NCBI RefSeq assembly: GCF_011045195.1
Contig: NZ_CP049199.1
Location: 3,951,501 to 4,015,500 of the forward strand
Direction of reading: 5' to 3'
Source: Caulobacter soli
GTDB taxonomy: Bacteria > Pseudomonadota > Alphaproteobacteria > Caulobacterales > Caulobacteraceae
Length of the DNA stretch: 64,000 nucleotides
In this document: piece after piece, positions 43,446 through 52,582 of the stretch
How positions within the stretch are numbered: position 1 is the stretch's first letter
Layout: every line of letters starts with the position of its first letter
The notes under the pieces: generated by a model
Databases searched by the model: none
Told to the model about the DNA's origin: nothing
The model's input: only the letters and a program-made list of their open reading frames with translations
Position numbers and translations under genes: made by a program

Positions 43446-43462
43446 GGATAGCCGGGCTATCC
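43446..43462. promoter_or_regulatory. Perfect 17-bp palindrome between the MBL and cysD genes
   Basis: GGATAGCC-G-GGCTATCC begins one base after the MBL stop. With no T-tract it is more likely a binding site or processing hairpin than a terminator. The 87-bp gap may hold an internal promoter for cysD. Confidence 0.4.
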
Positions 43463-43531
43463 CGGCCCCAAGAAAGCATTGATTGCAGGCGGCCGTCCTT
43501 TCCGGTCGAACCGCCCGCGGAGAACGAACCC

Positions 43532-44434
43532 ATGAAGACACTGACCCACCTTGAGCGGCTGGAAGCCGAGGCGATCCACATCATGCGTGAGGTGGTGGCC
43601 GAGACCGAGAAGCCGGTGATGCTGTACTCGGTCGGCAAGGACAGCGCGGTGATGCTGCACCTGGCGCGCAAGGCGTTCTATCCCTCGCCGCCGCCGTTCC
43701 CGCTGCTGCACGTGGACACCACCTGGAAGTTCCAGGAGATGTACAAGCTGCGCGACCGCATGGCCCAGGACAGCGGCATGGAGCTGCTAGTCTACCAGAA
43801 CCCCGAGGCCATCGAACGCGGCATCAACCCGTTCGACCACGGCGCCCTGCACACCGACATGTGGAAGACCGAGGGTCTGAAGCAGGCCCTGGACAAGTAC
43901 GGCTTCGACGCGGCCTTCGGCGGCGCGCGCCGCGACGAGGAGAAGAGTCGCGCCAAGGAGCGCATCTTCTCGTTCCGCACCGCCAGCCACGGCTGGGATC
44001 CCAAGAAGCAGCGCCCCGAGCTGTGGAACCTCTACAACGCCCGCAAGAACAAGGGCGAGAGCATCCGGGTGTTCCCGATCAGCAACTGGACCGAACTGGA
44101 CGTGTGGCAATACATCCAGCTCAACGACGTGCCGATCGTGCCGCTGTACTTCGCCGACAAGCGCCCCACCGTCGAGCGCGACGGCATGCTGCTGATGGTC
44201 GATGACGACCGCTTCCCGCTGCGTCCGGGCGAGGTTCCGGTCGAGCGTTCCATCCGCTTTCGCACCCTGGGCTGCTACCCGCTGACCGGGGCGGTCGAGA
44301 GCGAAGCCTCGACCCTGTCGCAGATCATCCAGGAAACCCTGCTGACCACCACCTCCGAGCGCCAGGGTCGAGCCATCGACAAGGACGCCGGCGGCGCCGG
44401 CATGGAAAAGAAAAAGCAGGAAGGTTACTTCTGA
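43532..44434 (+). CDS. cysD: Sulfate adenylyltransferase subunit 2
   Basis: A 300-residue ATP sulfurylase small subunit. The PP-loop-type ATP site is [16 protein letters not shown] near residue 30; [16 protein letters not shown] and [11 protein letters not shown] are family signatures. With CysN it makes APS from sulfate and ATP. Its stop overlaps the cysNC start (TGATG). It is co-directional with SDR, ADH and MBL genes, an unusual setting: assimilation genes such as cysH, cysI or transport genes are not here. Confidence 0.97.
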   Translation: MKTLTHLERLEAEAIHIMREVVAETEKPVMLYSVGKDSAVMLHLARKAFYPSPPPFPLLHVDTTWKFQEMYKLRDRMAQDSGMELLVYQNPEAIERGINPFDHGALHTDMWKTEGLKQALDKYGFDAAFGGARRDEEKSRAKERIFSFRTASHGWDPKKQRPELWNLYNARKNKGESIRVFPISNWTELDVWQYIQLNDVPIVPLYFADKRPTVERDGMLLMVDDDRFPLRPGEVPVERSIRFRTLGCYPLTGAVESEASTLSQIIQETLLTTTSERQGRAIDKDAGGAGMEKKKQEGYF

Positions 44435-46359
44435 TGACCACGACGCTCACCAAGCAAGACAGCGTCTATCAGACCGACGCCCTGATCGCCGAGGACATCG
44501 ACGCCTATCTCGAAGTCCACCAGCACAAGACCATGCTGCGCTTCATCACCTGCGGGTCGGTGGACGACGGCAAGTCGACCCTGATCGGCCGGCTGCTCTA
44601 CGACAGCAAGATGATCTTCGAGGACCAACTGGCCGCGCTGGAGGCCGACTCCAAGCGGGTCGGCACCCAAGGCCAGGAGATCGACTTCGCCCTGCTGGTC
44701 GATGGTCTCGCCGCCGAGCGCGAGCAAGGCATCACCATCGATGTCGCCTACCGGTTCTTCGGCACCGACAAGCGCAAGTTCATCGTCGCCGACACCCCCG
44801 GCCACGAGCAATATACCCGCAACATGGTCACCGGCGCCTCGACCGCCGACCTGGCCGTGATCCTGATCGACGCGCGCAAGGGCGTGCTGACCCAGACCCG
44901 CCGCCACAGCTATTTGGCCCATCTGATCGGCATCAAGAACCTGGTGCTGGCCGTCAACAAGATGGACCTGATCGGCTACGACCAGGCCAAGTACGACACC
45001 ATCGTCGCCGACTACACCGCCTTCGCCGACAGCATCGGCATCAAGGCCTTCACGCCCATGCCGATCTCCGGCTTCAAGGGCGACAACATCACCGACCCCA
45101 GCGAGAACACGCCCTGGTACAAGGGCCCGACGCTGATGCAGCACCTGGAGACCGTCGAGGTCGGCGTGGCCAGCGACCAGGCCAAGCCGCTGCGCATGGC
45201 CGTCCAATGGGTCAACCGCCCCAACCTCGACTTCCGGGGCTTCTCGGGCCAGATCAACAGCGGTTCGGTCAAGGTCGGCGACGCTATCCGTGTGCTGCCC
45301 GGCGGCAAGACCTCGACCATCAGCCGCATCACCACCCTGGGCGCGGACCTCCCCGAGGCCGTGGCCGGCCAGTCGATCACCCTGTCGTTCGCCGACGAGA
45401 TCGACTGCTCGCGCGGCAACGTCATCGCCGCCGCCGACGCCCCGCCCGAGGTCTCCGACCAGTTCGAGTCGACGATCGTGTGGATGGACGACGAACCGCT
45501 GATCGTGGGCCGCGCCTACTGGCTGAAGCTGGGAACCCAGCTGGTCTCGGCCACGGTCCAGCAGCCCAAGTACCAGGTCAACGTCAACACCATGGAGCAC
45601 CTGGCGGCCAAGACGCTGGAGCTCAACGCCATCGGCGTGGCCGAACTGGCCACCGACCGGCCGATCGTGTTCGAACCCTATGAGGCCAACCACACCCTGG
45701 GCGGCTTCATCCTGATCGACAAGATCACCAACGCCACCGTCGCGGCCGGCATGCTGCACTTCAGCCTGCGCCGGGCCCAGAACGTCCACTGGCAGGCCAC
45801 CGACATCACCCGCGAGGCCCATGCGGGCCTGAAGAACCAGAAGGCCAAGGTGCTGTGGTTCACCGGCCTGTCGGGCTCGGGCAAGTCGACCATCGCCAAC
45901 GAGGTCGAAAAGTCCCTGGCGCTGATGAACCGCCACACCTTCCTGCTGGACGGCGACAACATCCGCCATGGCCTCAACAAGGACCTGGGGTTCACCGAGG
46001 CCGACCGGATCGAGAACATCCGCCGGGTCGGCGAGGTGGCCAAGCTGATGGCCGACGCCGGCCTGATCGTGCTGACCGCGTTCATCTCGCCCTTCCGGGC
46101 CGAGCGCGACCTGGTCCGCGCCATGCTGCCCGAGGGCGAGTTCATCGAGATCTTCGTGGACACCCCGCTGGAGGTGGCCGAGACCCGCGACGTCAAGGGC
46201 CTCTACAAGAAGGCCCGGGCCGGCGAGTTGAAGAACTTCACCGGCATCGACAGTCCCTATGAGCCGCCCATCAACCCGCAGATCCGGGTCAACACCGTGG
46301 AGATGACGCCGGCCCAGGCCGCCGAGCACATCATCCGCCAGATCATGCCGCTCAAATGA
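44434..46359 (+). CDS. cysNC: Bifunctional sulfate adenylyltransferase subunit 1/adenylylsulfate kinase
   Basis: A 641-residue fusion. Residues 1-440 are the CysN GTPase (P-loop GSVDDGKST at 41-49, [12 protein letters not shown]). Residues about 465-641 are APS kinase (P-loop GLSGSGKST at 478-486, then DGDNIRHGL). It completes ATP sulfurylase and phosphorylates APS to PAPS, the sulfate donor of sulfotransferases. It overlaps cysD and cysQ by one to four bases, so supply of PAPS is tightly coupled. Confidence 0.97.
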   Translation: MTTTLTKQDSVYQTDALIAEDIDAYLEVHQHKTMLRFITCGSVDDGKSTLIGRLLYDSKMIFEDQLAALEADSKRVGTQGQEIDFALLVDGLAAEREQGITIDVAYRFFGTDKRKFIVADTPGHEQYTRNMVTGASTADLAVILIDARKGVLTQTRRHSYLAHLIGIKNLVLAVNKMDLIGYDQAKYDTIVADYTAFADSIGIKAFTPMPISGFKGDNITDPSENTPWYKGPTLMQHLETVEVGVASDQAKPLRMAVQWVNRPNLDFRGFSGQINSGSVKVGDAIRVLPGGKTSTISRITTLGADLPEAVAGQSITLSFADEIDCSRGNVIAAADAPPEVSDQFESTIVWMDDEPLIVGRAYWLKLGTQLVSATVQQPKYQVNVNTMEHLAAKTLELNAIGVAELATDRPIVFEPYEANHTLGGFILIDKITNATVAAGMLHFSLRRAQNVHWQATDITREAHAGLKNQKAKVLWFTGLSGSGKSTIANEVEKSLALMNRHTFLLDGDNIRHGLNKDLGFTEADRIENIRRVGEVAKLMADAGLIVLTAFISPFRAERDLVRAMLPEGEFIEIFVDTPLEVAETRDVKGLYKKARAGELKNFTGIDSPYEPPINPQIRVNTVEMTPAQAAEHIIRQIMPLK

Positions 46360-47111
46360 CCAGTCCCTTGAACGACACCGACCTGGCGGCCCACCTGGCC
46401 GAAACCGCCGGCAAGATCCTGCTGCAGGTGCGCGACAGCGGCCTGTTCGGCGCCAAGGCGCTGGGCAAGGCCGGCGACCAGACCGCCAACCAGTTCCTGG
46501 TCCACGCCCTGCGCGAGGCCCGGCCCGACGACGGCCTGCTGTCGGAGGAAATGAAGTGCGACGGCACGCGCCTCACCCAAAGTCGCGTCTGGATCATCGA
46601 CCCCGTCGACGGCACCCGCGAATACGGCGAGGCGCGCGCCGACTGGGCGGTGCATGTGGGCCTCGCCATCGACGGCGTGGCGACCATCGGCGCCGTCGCC
46701 CTGCCGGGGCTGGGCGTGACCCTGACCACGGGCCAGGCCTACGCCCTGCCCCCGGCCAACACGCCGCCGCGCATGCTGGTCAGCCGCACCCGGCCAGCCG
46801 CCGAGGCGGTGGCGGTGGCGGAAGCCGTCGGCGCCGAACTGCTGCCCATGGGCTCGGCCGGGGCCAAGGCCATGGCCGTGGTGCGCGGCGAGGCCGACAT
46901 CTACCTGCACACCGGCGGCCAGTACGAGTGGGACAGCTGCGCGCCCGTCGCCGTGGCCCGGGCCGCGGGGCTGCACGTCAGCCGCGTGGACGGCTCGCCG
47001 CTGGTCTACAACGCCGAGGACGTCTACCTGCCTGACCTGCTGATCTGCCGGCCCGAACTGGCCGAGCGGGTTCTGGCCCTGGTCAAGGCCCTGCCCAAGG
47101 TCGCCGCGTGA
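46356..47111 (+). CDS. cysQ: 3'(2'),5'-bisphosphate nucleotidase (inositol-monophosphatase family)
   Basis: A 251-residue metal-dependent phosphatase. Metal-ligand motifs: SEE (63-65), DPVDGTREY (82-90) and WDSCAPVAV (192-200). CysQ removes the 3'-phosphate of PAP, the inhibitory by-product of sulfotransferases, and can also act on PAPS. Its start overlaps the cysNC stop. Placement right after the PAPS-making enzyme, with a sulfotransferase nearby, suggests a complete sulfation cycle. Confidence 0.92.
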   Translation: MTSPLNDTDLAAHLAETAGKILLQVRDSGLFGAKALGKAGDQTANQFLVHALREARPDDGLLSEEMKCDGTRLTQSRVWIIDPVDGTREYGEARADWAVHVGLAIDGVATIGAVALPGLGVTLTTGQAYALPPANTPPRMLVSRTRPAAEAVAVAEAVGAELLPMGSAGAKAMAVVRGEADIYLHTGGQYEWDSCAPVAVARAAGLHVSRVDGSPLVYNAEDVYLPDLLICRPELAERVLALVKALPKVAA

Positions 47112-47515
47112 CCCGGGCCGCGCACGATCTGGCGCGCCGCTTCTTCGCGGCGCTGTCGGCCGGCGTATTTCCCGACGGCCTGCTGGCCGACGCGATCACC
47201 ACCTGGACCACCACCTCGGGCGCGGCGTCGGACAAGGCGCGCTACGAGGGCGGCGTGAAACTGCTGTCTTCGCTGTTCCCGGCGGGCCTGACCTATACGG
47301 TCGACAGCCTCACGGCCGAAGACGACCGCGTGGCGGCCGAGGTTCATGCCGAGGGGACGCTGGCCAGCGGCGAACTGTTCCAGAACCGCTACGTCTTCGT
47401 GCTGCGCATCCAGGACGGCCGCATCGCCGCGATCGCCGAACACTTCGATTCCGGCCCGGTGCGCGAGAAGATCGTGCCGCTGCTGATGGCGGCGATGGCG
47501 AAGGCCAAGGGGTAG
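47108..47515 (+). CDS. SnoaL-like/NTF2-fold protein
   Basis: A 135-residue NTF2-fold protein (AHDLARRFFAALSAGVFPDGLLADAITTWT; NRYVFVLRIQDGRIAAIAEHFD). The start overlaps the cysQ stop (GTGA), so it belongs to the sulfation operon. SnoaL-fold proteins may act as small cyclases, dehydratases or ketosteroid-isomerase-like enzymes; the exact role is unknown. It is the last gene of the operon, followed by a hairpin. Confidence 0.78.
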   Translation: MTRAAHDLARRFFAALSAGVFPDGLLADAITTWTTTSGAASDKARYEGGVKLLSSLFPAGLTYTVDSLTAEDDRVAAEVHAEGTLASGELFQNRYVFVLRIQDGRIAAIAEHFDSGPVREKIVPLLMAAMAKAKG

Positions 47516-47534
47516 GCGAAGACGCCCTAGAAAC

Positions 47535-47557
47535 CCCCTCTCTCTATGAGAGAGGGG
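47535..47557. terminator. Bidirectional terminator between converging operons
   Basis: A perfect 10-bp stem CCCCTCTCTC / GAGAGAGGGG with a TAT loop, lying between the SnoaL gene on plus and the CoA-transferase gene on minus. It is flanked by AAA on the left and TT on the right, so it may function on both strands. Confidence 0.7.
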
Positions 47558-47561
47558 TTCG

Positions 47562-48791
47562 TCAGCTCACCACCCCATCCGCCCGCAGCTTAGCGATCGC
47601 ATCAGATCCGAGCCCCAGGACCTCTCGCAAAATCTCATCCGAATGCTGGCCCAGCACCGGCGGCGCTTCAGGTGTCGGCTGGCGAGCCCCCGCGAACTTG
47701 ATCGGGCGGTTGAGGATCGGGATCGGACCCAGCACCGGGTGCTGCGTCTCCACCACCAGTTCGCGCGCCACGGCCTGGGGCTGGGACAGGGCGTCCTTGA
47801 CGCCCAGGATCGGCGCGTGCGGCACCTGGTGCTCGGCGAACAGGTCCTCCAGCTCAGCGACGGTGCGCTGGGTCGTGAACGCCGAGATCAAGGCGTTCAC
47901 GGCCTCGCGGCTGTCGCGCCGCTTCTCGATGGTGTCGAAGCGCGGATCGTCGGTCAGCTGCGGCGCGCCGATCGCCGCGCAGATCCGCACCCAGAAGGCG
48001 TTGGTCAGGCAGGCGATGACGATCGACCCGTCCTTGGCCGGGAAGATGCCGTAGGGCACCAGATTGGGATGCTGCGAGCCCTGCCGCGCCGGATCCTCGC
48101 CCGTGAAGAAGGCCAACTGCGCCAGATAGCCCAGCATGCCCACCAAGCCGTCCATCAGGCTGATGTCGATATGCCGGCCGCGCCCGGTGACGGTGCGCTC
48201 GTAGAGGGCCGCCAGGATGCCGATCGGACCGTTGATCCCGCCCACCAGGTCGCCGACCGGAAGGCCCAGCTTGCTGGGCAGGCCGCCCGCCTCGCCATTG
48301 ACGCTGAGCGCGCCCGACATGGCCTGCAGCACGATGTCGAAACTGGGCCGGTCCTTCAGCGGACCGGTCATGCCGTAGCCCGAGATCGAGCAGTAGATCA
48401 GCTTGGGATTGGCGGCTGACAGCGCCGCGTAGCCAAGGCCCAACCGGTCCATGACCCCAGGCCGGTAGTTCTCGACCAGGATGTCGCACTTGGCCGCCAG
48501 GTCCTTGACCAGGGCCACGCCGGCCGGGGTCTTCAGGTCGACGACGATGCTCTTCTTGCCGCGATTGACGCTGAGAAAGTAGTGGCTCTCACCCTCGCGG
48601 TGAGGCGGAAACGCGCGGGTCTCGTCGCCCGAGCCCGGCGGTTCGATCTTGATGACCTCGGCGCCCAGGTCGGCCAGGGCCAGCGACGCCGCCGGCCCAG
48701 CCAGCACGCGCGTCAGGTCCAGCACGCGCACGCCCCGCAGCGGGCCAGCCCAGCCTTTGGCGTTATCCGGGGAAGTGGGCGAGGAAGCCAT
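47562..48791 (-). CDS. Family III CoA-transferase (CaiB/BaiF type)
   Basis: A 409-residue class III CoA-transferase (LRGVRVLDLTRVLAGP; catalytic Asp152 in SFDIVLQAMSG; SLMDGLVGML). Close to the family's main group, in contrast to the divergent one at 6218. It would swap CoA between a carboxylic acid and an acyl-CoA. It lies 125 bp after the hydratase gene, with two hairpins in the gap, so it may be transcribed separately. Confidence 0.9.
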   Translation of the reverse strand: MASSPTSPDNAKGWAGPLRGVRVLDLTRVLAGPAASLALADLGAEVIKIEPPGSGDETRAFPPHREGESHYFLSVNRGKKSIVVDLKTPAGVALVKDLAAKCDILVENYRPGVMDRLGLGYAALSAANPKLIYCSISGYGMTGPLKDRPSFDIVLQAMSGALSVNGEAGGLPSKLGLPVGDLVGGINGPIGILAALYERTVTGRGRHIDISLMDGLVGMLGYLAQLAFFTGEDPARQGSQHPNLVPYGIFPAKDGSIVIACLTNAFWVRICAAIGAPQLTDDPRFDTIEKRRDSREAVNALISAFTTQRTVAELEDLFAEHQVPHAPILGVKDALSQPQAVARELVVETQHPVLGPIPILNRPIKFAGARQPTPEAPPVLGQHSDEILREVLGLGSDAIAKLRADGVVS

Positions 48792-48831
48792 GTCAGCACC
48801 AAGATCCGCGTAAGGCCGCCGCCTGAATCAA

Positions 48832-48899
48832 GACGCCGGACGCCATGGGCGCCCGGCGTCAAAGACCGTTCATCCCCTCTCCCGCCAGGCGAGAGAGGG
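48832..48899 (-). terminator. Two tandem hairpins between hydratase and CoA-transferase
   Basis: Hairpin 1 (48875-48899) pairs CCCTCTC with GAGAGGG around an inner CGCC/GGCG stem. Hairpin 2 (48832-48860) pairs GACGCCGG with CCGGCGTC around CGCC/GGCG. On the minus strand they follow the hydratase stop at 48917. No T-tract follows, so attenuation or mRNA stabilisation is as likely as termination. Confidence 0.5.
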
Positions 48900-48916
48900 T
48901 TGTTCACGAACCGCCC

Positions 48917-50065
48917 CTAGGCCTTGCGGCTGGGCAGTTCGACGATCGACGACCCCATGGCCGAAAGCTCGCCGCGGTGGGTCAGGGCTTCCTGCTGGAT
49001 CTCGATGTAGTGCTTGCCGTTCTCCACGAACTTGCGGGTCACGTAGCCGTCGATGAAGATCACGTCGCCGTCCGGATTGTGGCGGCGGATCTGGCACTTG
49101 GACTTGTAGAGGAAGCCCGCGTCGCCGATCCAGTTGGTGATGTGGTGGGTCAGCCACGAGTTGCGCTCGGGGCCATAGTCGTAGGCGCCGGGCGCGCCGA
49201 CTTCCAGGGCGAAGGCCTCGTCCCAGTGAACGCGCTCGGGGCAGTCCGGCACGTTGAAGCGGTTCTTGATGCCCAGGCCCGGGTGCTTCTGCTGCATCTG
49301 CCACGCCATCTTGTTGGCGCGGATATAGAGGCCGCCCCAGCCCTGCGCGTAGGCGATGAAGCCGGTGACGGTCATAGGGCCCTTGATCATGCGCGGCAGG
49401 GCTTCGTTTTCCCGGACGTCTTCCCAGTAGCGGGGAGTCGCGCCACGGATTTCCTCGGCGGCGTAGATGTCGGAGAACGACGCCAGTTCCTCTTCGGTGA
49501 ACGGCACCACCCGGCCACGGGCTTCGGTGTACTTGGTGCCGCGCTCGCGGGCTTCGTCGCGGTCGGTGCGGAAGACCCAGCTGTTGCAGTCAGCGACCTT
49601 GTCGCCGCGCTGGTTGAAGAAGTCGACGTGATAGATCTGCTGGAACGAGCGGCCGGCGAAGCGGGTCTGGTGCTCGATCAGGTCTTTCAGGTGAGCTTCG
49701 GTGCTGATGGTGTCGTTGCGCAGGACCGGCTTTTCCCAGGTCCATTCGGCGCCAGCCCACATGGCGTGGACGCCCGACAGGCCGCCCACATAGCCCGAGA
49801 CGATGCGGCTGGTGCTGAACAGGAAGCTCGGCAGGGCCACGATCGAACCGTACGACGTCTTCTCGGCATAGGCCGGGTCGCACCACAGGGGGTTGTCGTC
49901 GCCGATGCCGTGGGCGTAGTGGCGGATGCCGTCGCGGGTGGCTTCGTAGTTCCACGGCTCGACCGTGTCGGTGATCTTGACGCCGATGCGCTTGCGCAGG
50001 TCGTCCAGGCCGGCTTCCGTGATCTTCGGGAAGCGGTTGACGGTTTCGTCGAGTACGTCGGTCAT
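48917..50065 (-). CDS. Double-hotdog FAS1-like/MaoC-type acyl-CoA hydratase
   Basis: A 382-residue double-hotdog protein, paralogous in layout to 24726-25916. The N-terminal domain carries HYAHGIGDDNPLWCDPAYA, the hydratase-2-like D/H region, and GSIVALPSFLF. The C-terminal domain (KGPMTVTGFIAYAQGWGGLYI) is the partner fold. It should hydrate a bulky enoyl-CoA. It lies 18 bp after the CoA-ligase gene. Confidence 0.8.
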   Translation of the reverse strand: MTDVLDETVNRFPKITEAGLDDLRKRIGVKITDTVEPWNYEATRDGIRHYAHGIGDDNPLWCDPAYAEKTSYGSIVALPSFLFSTSRIVSGYVGGLSGVHAMWAGAEWTWEKPVLRNDTISTEAHLKDLIEHQTRFAGRSFQQIYHVDFFNQRGDKVADCNSWVFRTDRDEARERGTKYTEARGRVVPFTEEELASFSDIYAAEEIRGATPRYWEDVRENEALPRMIKGPMTVTGFIAYAQGWGGLYIRANKMAWQMQQKHPGLGIKNRFNVPDCPERVHWDEAFALEVGAPGAYDYGPERNSWLTHHITNWIGDAGFLYKSKCQIRRHNPDGDVIFIDGYVTRKFVENGKHYIEIQQEALTHRGELSAMGSSIVELPSRKA

Positions 50066-50083
50066 TAGGTTTCTCCTGAAATC

Positions 50084-51655
50084 TTAGTTGACGGGCACGG
50101 CTGCCGCGGCTGCGGCGGCCTCGCGGTCGCGCAGAACCTTGCGGTTCACCTTGCCCGCGGGGGTTTTGGGGAGCTCGTCGGTGAACTCGACGATGCGGGG
50201 GAACTCGTGCTGGGCCAGACGCTCGCGCGTGAAGTCCTGCAGTTCCTTGACGAAGGCGTCGCTGCGGGCGCGGGGCGAGACGACGAACGCCTTGACCACC
50301 AGGCCGCGCGTGGCGTCCGGCGCGCCGATCACGGCGCACTCGTTGACGTCGGGATGCTTGAGCAGCGTGTTCTCGATCTCGACCGCGCTCATGGTCCAGC
50401 CGGCCGAGATGATCACGTCGTCGGCGCGGCCCGCGTGGTAGAAGTAACCGTCGGCGTCGATCTTCGCGAGGTCCTTGGTGGTCTCCCAGCGGTCGCGACG
50501 CCACAGCATCAGCTCGCCGATGGTGTCGGGCGGGCTTGGCTGGCCCTCGGGCGTCTGGACCTGCAGCTTCAGGCCCGGCACCGGCTTGCCCAGCGAGCCC
50601 GGCTTGACCCGGAAGTCGTCCGCGCCCGGATAGTTGACCAGCACCACGCCGATCTCGGTGGTGCCGTACATGCTGCACGCCGGCACGTGGAAGGTGGCCT
50701 CGATGAAGTCCAGCGTCGCCGGATCGATCGGCTCGCCGGTGTAGGACAGCTTCTGGATCGAGAAGCTGAAGTCTCCGGCCCGGCCGGTGTTCTTCATCAT
50801 CCGGTAGTGCGTCGCCGCGGCCGACATGTTGGTGATCTTGTGGTCCTGCAGGGCCTTCATCAGTCGCGTCGCGTCGAAGCGGCCGGCGAAGGTGCCGGTG
50901 GTCACGCCCAGGGCCAGCGGCGCCAGGGTGCCGTGCCACAGGCCATGGCCCCAGGCCGGCGAGGACGGGCAGAAGAACTGGTCGCTGGGCCGGATGCCGG
51001 TGCCGTACAGCGCCGCGAACATCAGGGTGACCAGCGCCTTGTGGGTGTGCTTGACCGCCTCGGGCAGTTCGCGCGTCGTGCCTGACGTGTACTGGAACAC
51101 CGCCAGGTCGCCGGCCTTGGACTTGGGCGCGTAGGTCGACGGATAGGCCAGGATCTCGTCCAGCAGGCCGTCGTCGGCCACGACGACGCGCGGCCCCTCG
51201 GTCTGGCGCGCCATCGGCGCCTTCTCGGTGTTGGTGATCAGGATCGTCGGCTTGCAGTCGTCGACCCGCAGCCGCAGGGCGTCGGGGCCGAACAGCGTGA
51301 ACAGCGGCACGCTGATCGCGCCGGTCTGCATCGCGCCGAACAGGCAGACATAGAACGGCAGCGACGGCTCAAGCATGAAGGCGATGCGGTCGCCCTTCTG
51401 GATGCCCTGGGCGTCCAGCCAGTGGGCGAAGCGCGCGGCGCCGGCCGAGATCTCGTCGAAGCTCAGGATCTCGTCGCGACCATCGGCATGGGCGATGCGC
51501 ACGGCCGCACGGCCCGAACCGTCGGCATGACGCGTGATGCACTCGTTGGCGATGTTCAGCTGGTCGGTGTCGCCGTCAAACAGGTCCCATAGCGCGGCCG
51601 AGTTGGCGTGCGCCTGGGCGTCTTCGAAACGCGAATAATCTGTCAGCTTCACCAT
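50084..51655 (-). CDS. AMP-forming acyl-CoA synthetase with altered P-loop
   Basis: A 523-residue ANL ligase resembling benzoate/medium-chain acyl-CoA synthetases: SMYGTTEIG, DGYFYHAGRADDVIISAG and the C-terminal catalytic Lys in KTPAGKVNRK. The P-loop reads YTSGTTRELPEAVKHTH, where the usual TGxPKG Gly and Lys are Arg and Glu. Activity may still be possible, because the main catalytic Lys is elsewhere. It is divergent from an IclR gene and forms an operon with the hydratase. Confidence 0.88.
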   Translation of the reverse strand: MVKLTDYSRFEDAQAHANSAALWDLFDGDTDQLNIANECITRHADGSGRAAVRIAHADGRDEILSFDEISAGAARFAHWLDAQGIQKGDRIAFMLEPSLPFYVCLFGAMQTGAISVPLFTLFGPDALRLRVDDCKPTILITNTEKAPMARQTEGPRVVVADDGLLDEILAYPSTYAPKSKAGDLAVFQYTSGTTRELPEAVKHTHKALVTLMFAALYGTGIRPSDQFFCPSSPAWGHGLWHGTLAPLALGVTTGTFAGRFDATRLMKALQDHKITNMSAAATHYRMMKNTGRAGDFSFSIQKLSYTGEPIDPATLDFIEATFHVPACSMYGTTEIGVVLVNYPGADDFRVKPGSLGKPVPGLKLQVQTPEGQPSPPDTIGELMLWRRDRWETTKDLAKIDADGYFYHAGRADDVIISAGWTMSAVEIENTLLKHPDVNECAVIGAPDATRGLVVKAFVVSPRARSDAFVKELQDFTRERLAQHEFPRIVEFTDELPKTPAGKVNRKVLRDREAAAAAAAVPVN

Positions 51656-51733
51656 TGGTCCACCGGCTCAACGGAGCGACGCGGCGCACGATCGCGCGTC
51701 TGCTCTGGATGAGCCGCAGGTGTCACCAAGGCC

Positions 51734-51762
51734 TTGTTGTTGTAAATACTGAATGTTATTCT
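51734..51762 (+). promoter_or_regulatory. Candidate promoter of the IclR gene
   Basis: TTGTTG (51734-51739), 17-bp spacer, TATTCT (51757-51762), in a locally AT-rich stretch. A small palindrome GAATGTTATTC (51751-51761) covers the -10. Transcription would start almost at the ATG at 51772, giving a leaderless message. Confidence 0.35.
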
Positions 51763-51771
51763 ATATATTGA

Positions 51772-52578
51772 ATGACAAAGTTACCTCGCAAAACCCCGCC
51801 CGATCGCGCCCTCGCCGCCACCGTCAAGGAGAGCAAGGCGCCGGCCATTTCGCGCGCCGCCGCAGTGCTCCGATTGCTGGGCAAGAGCGACACGCCGCTC
51901 GGTCTGCAGACCATCGCGCGGGAGCTGGGCCTGGTGCCCAGCACGTGCCTGTATGTCCTGCGGGCCTTGGTGGTTGAGGAGCTTGTGGCCTTCGACGCCG
52001 ACACCAAGCGCTACGCCCTGGAGGCCGGCGTCCTGACCCTGGCGCGTCAGTGGCTGCGGCGAAACCAGTTCCCGGACCTTGCCCAGCCAGTGCTGGATCG
52101 GGTCGCCCAGGACTTCGGCGTGACCATGCTGGGGGTGCAGATCGTGGGCCTGGATCACATCATCGCCGTGGCGGTATCGCGCTCCAGCAACGCCATCCAG
52201 CTCAGCACCCAGGTCGGCAGCCGCTTCCCGGCGCTGATCAGCGCGACCGGCCGCTGCATCGCCGCCTTTGGCGATTATCCCGAATCCGAGCTCGAAACGC
52301 GCTTCCGCACCCTGCGCTGGGACGAGCCGCCGACCTTCGAGGCGTGGAAGCAGCAGGTGGCCGAGACCAAGGTTCAGGGCTTCGGCGTCGACGAGAGCAG
52401 CTACATCGCCGGCGTCACCGTGGTCGCCGCGCCGGTGTGGAAGGGCGGCGGCAATCCGAGCCACGCCCTGGTCGCCATCGGCATCAGCGGCGCGCTCAAG
52501 CCCAGGAACGTCGTCGCTCTGGGCGAGGCGCTGCGGGCCAGCGCGCGGGATTTGTCGGGTAATCTGACGGGCGGGTAG
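51772..52578 (+). CDS. IclR-family transcriptional regulator
   Basis: A 268-residue IclR protein. Winged helix at about residues 25-90 (AISRAAAVLRLLGKSDTPLGLQTIARELGL; STCLYVLRALVVEELVAF), effector domain thereafter (GSRFPALISATGRCIAAFG). IclR proteins typically sense aromatic or small acids. No Shine-Dalgarno precedes the ATG. Divergent from the ligase-hydratase operon, which it probably regulates. Confidence 0.88.
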   Translation: MTKLPRKTPPDRALAATVKESKAPAISRAAAVLRLLGKSDTPLGLQTIARELGLVPSTCLYVLRALVVEELVAFDADTKRYALEAGVLTLARQWLRRNQFPDLAQPVLDRVAQDFGVTMLGVQIVGLDHIIAVAVSRSSNAIQLSTQVGSRFPALISATGRCIAAFGDYPESELETRFRTLRWDEPPTFEAWKQQVAETKVQGFGVDESSYIAGVTVVAAPVWKGGGNPSHALVAIGISGALKPRNVVALGEALRASARDLSGNLTGG

Positions 52579-52582
52579 GGCA

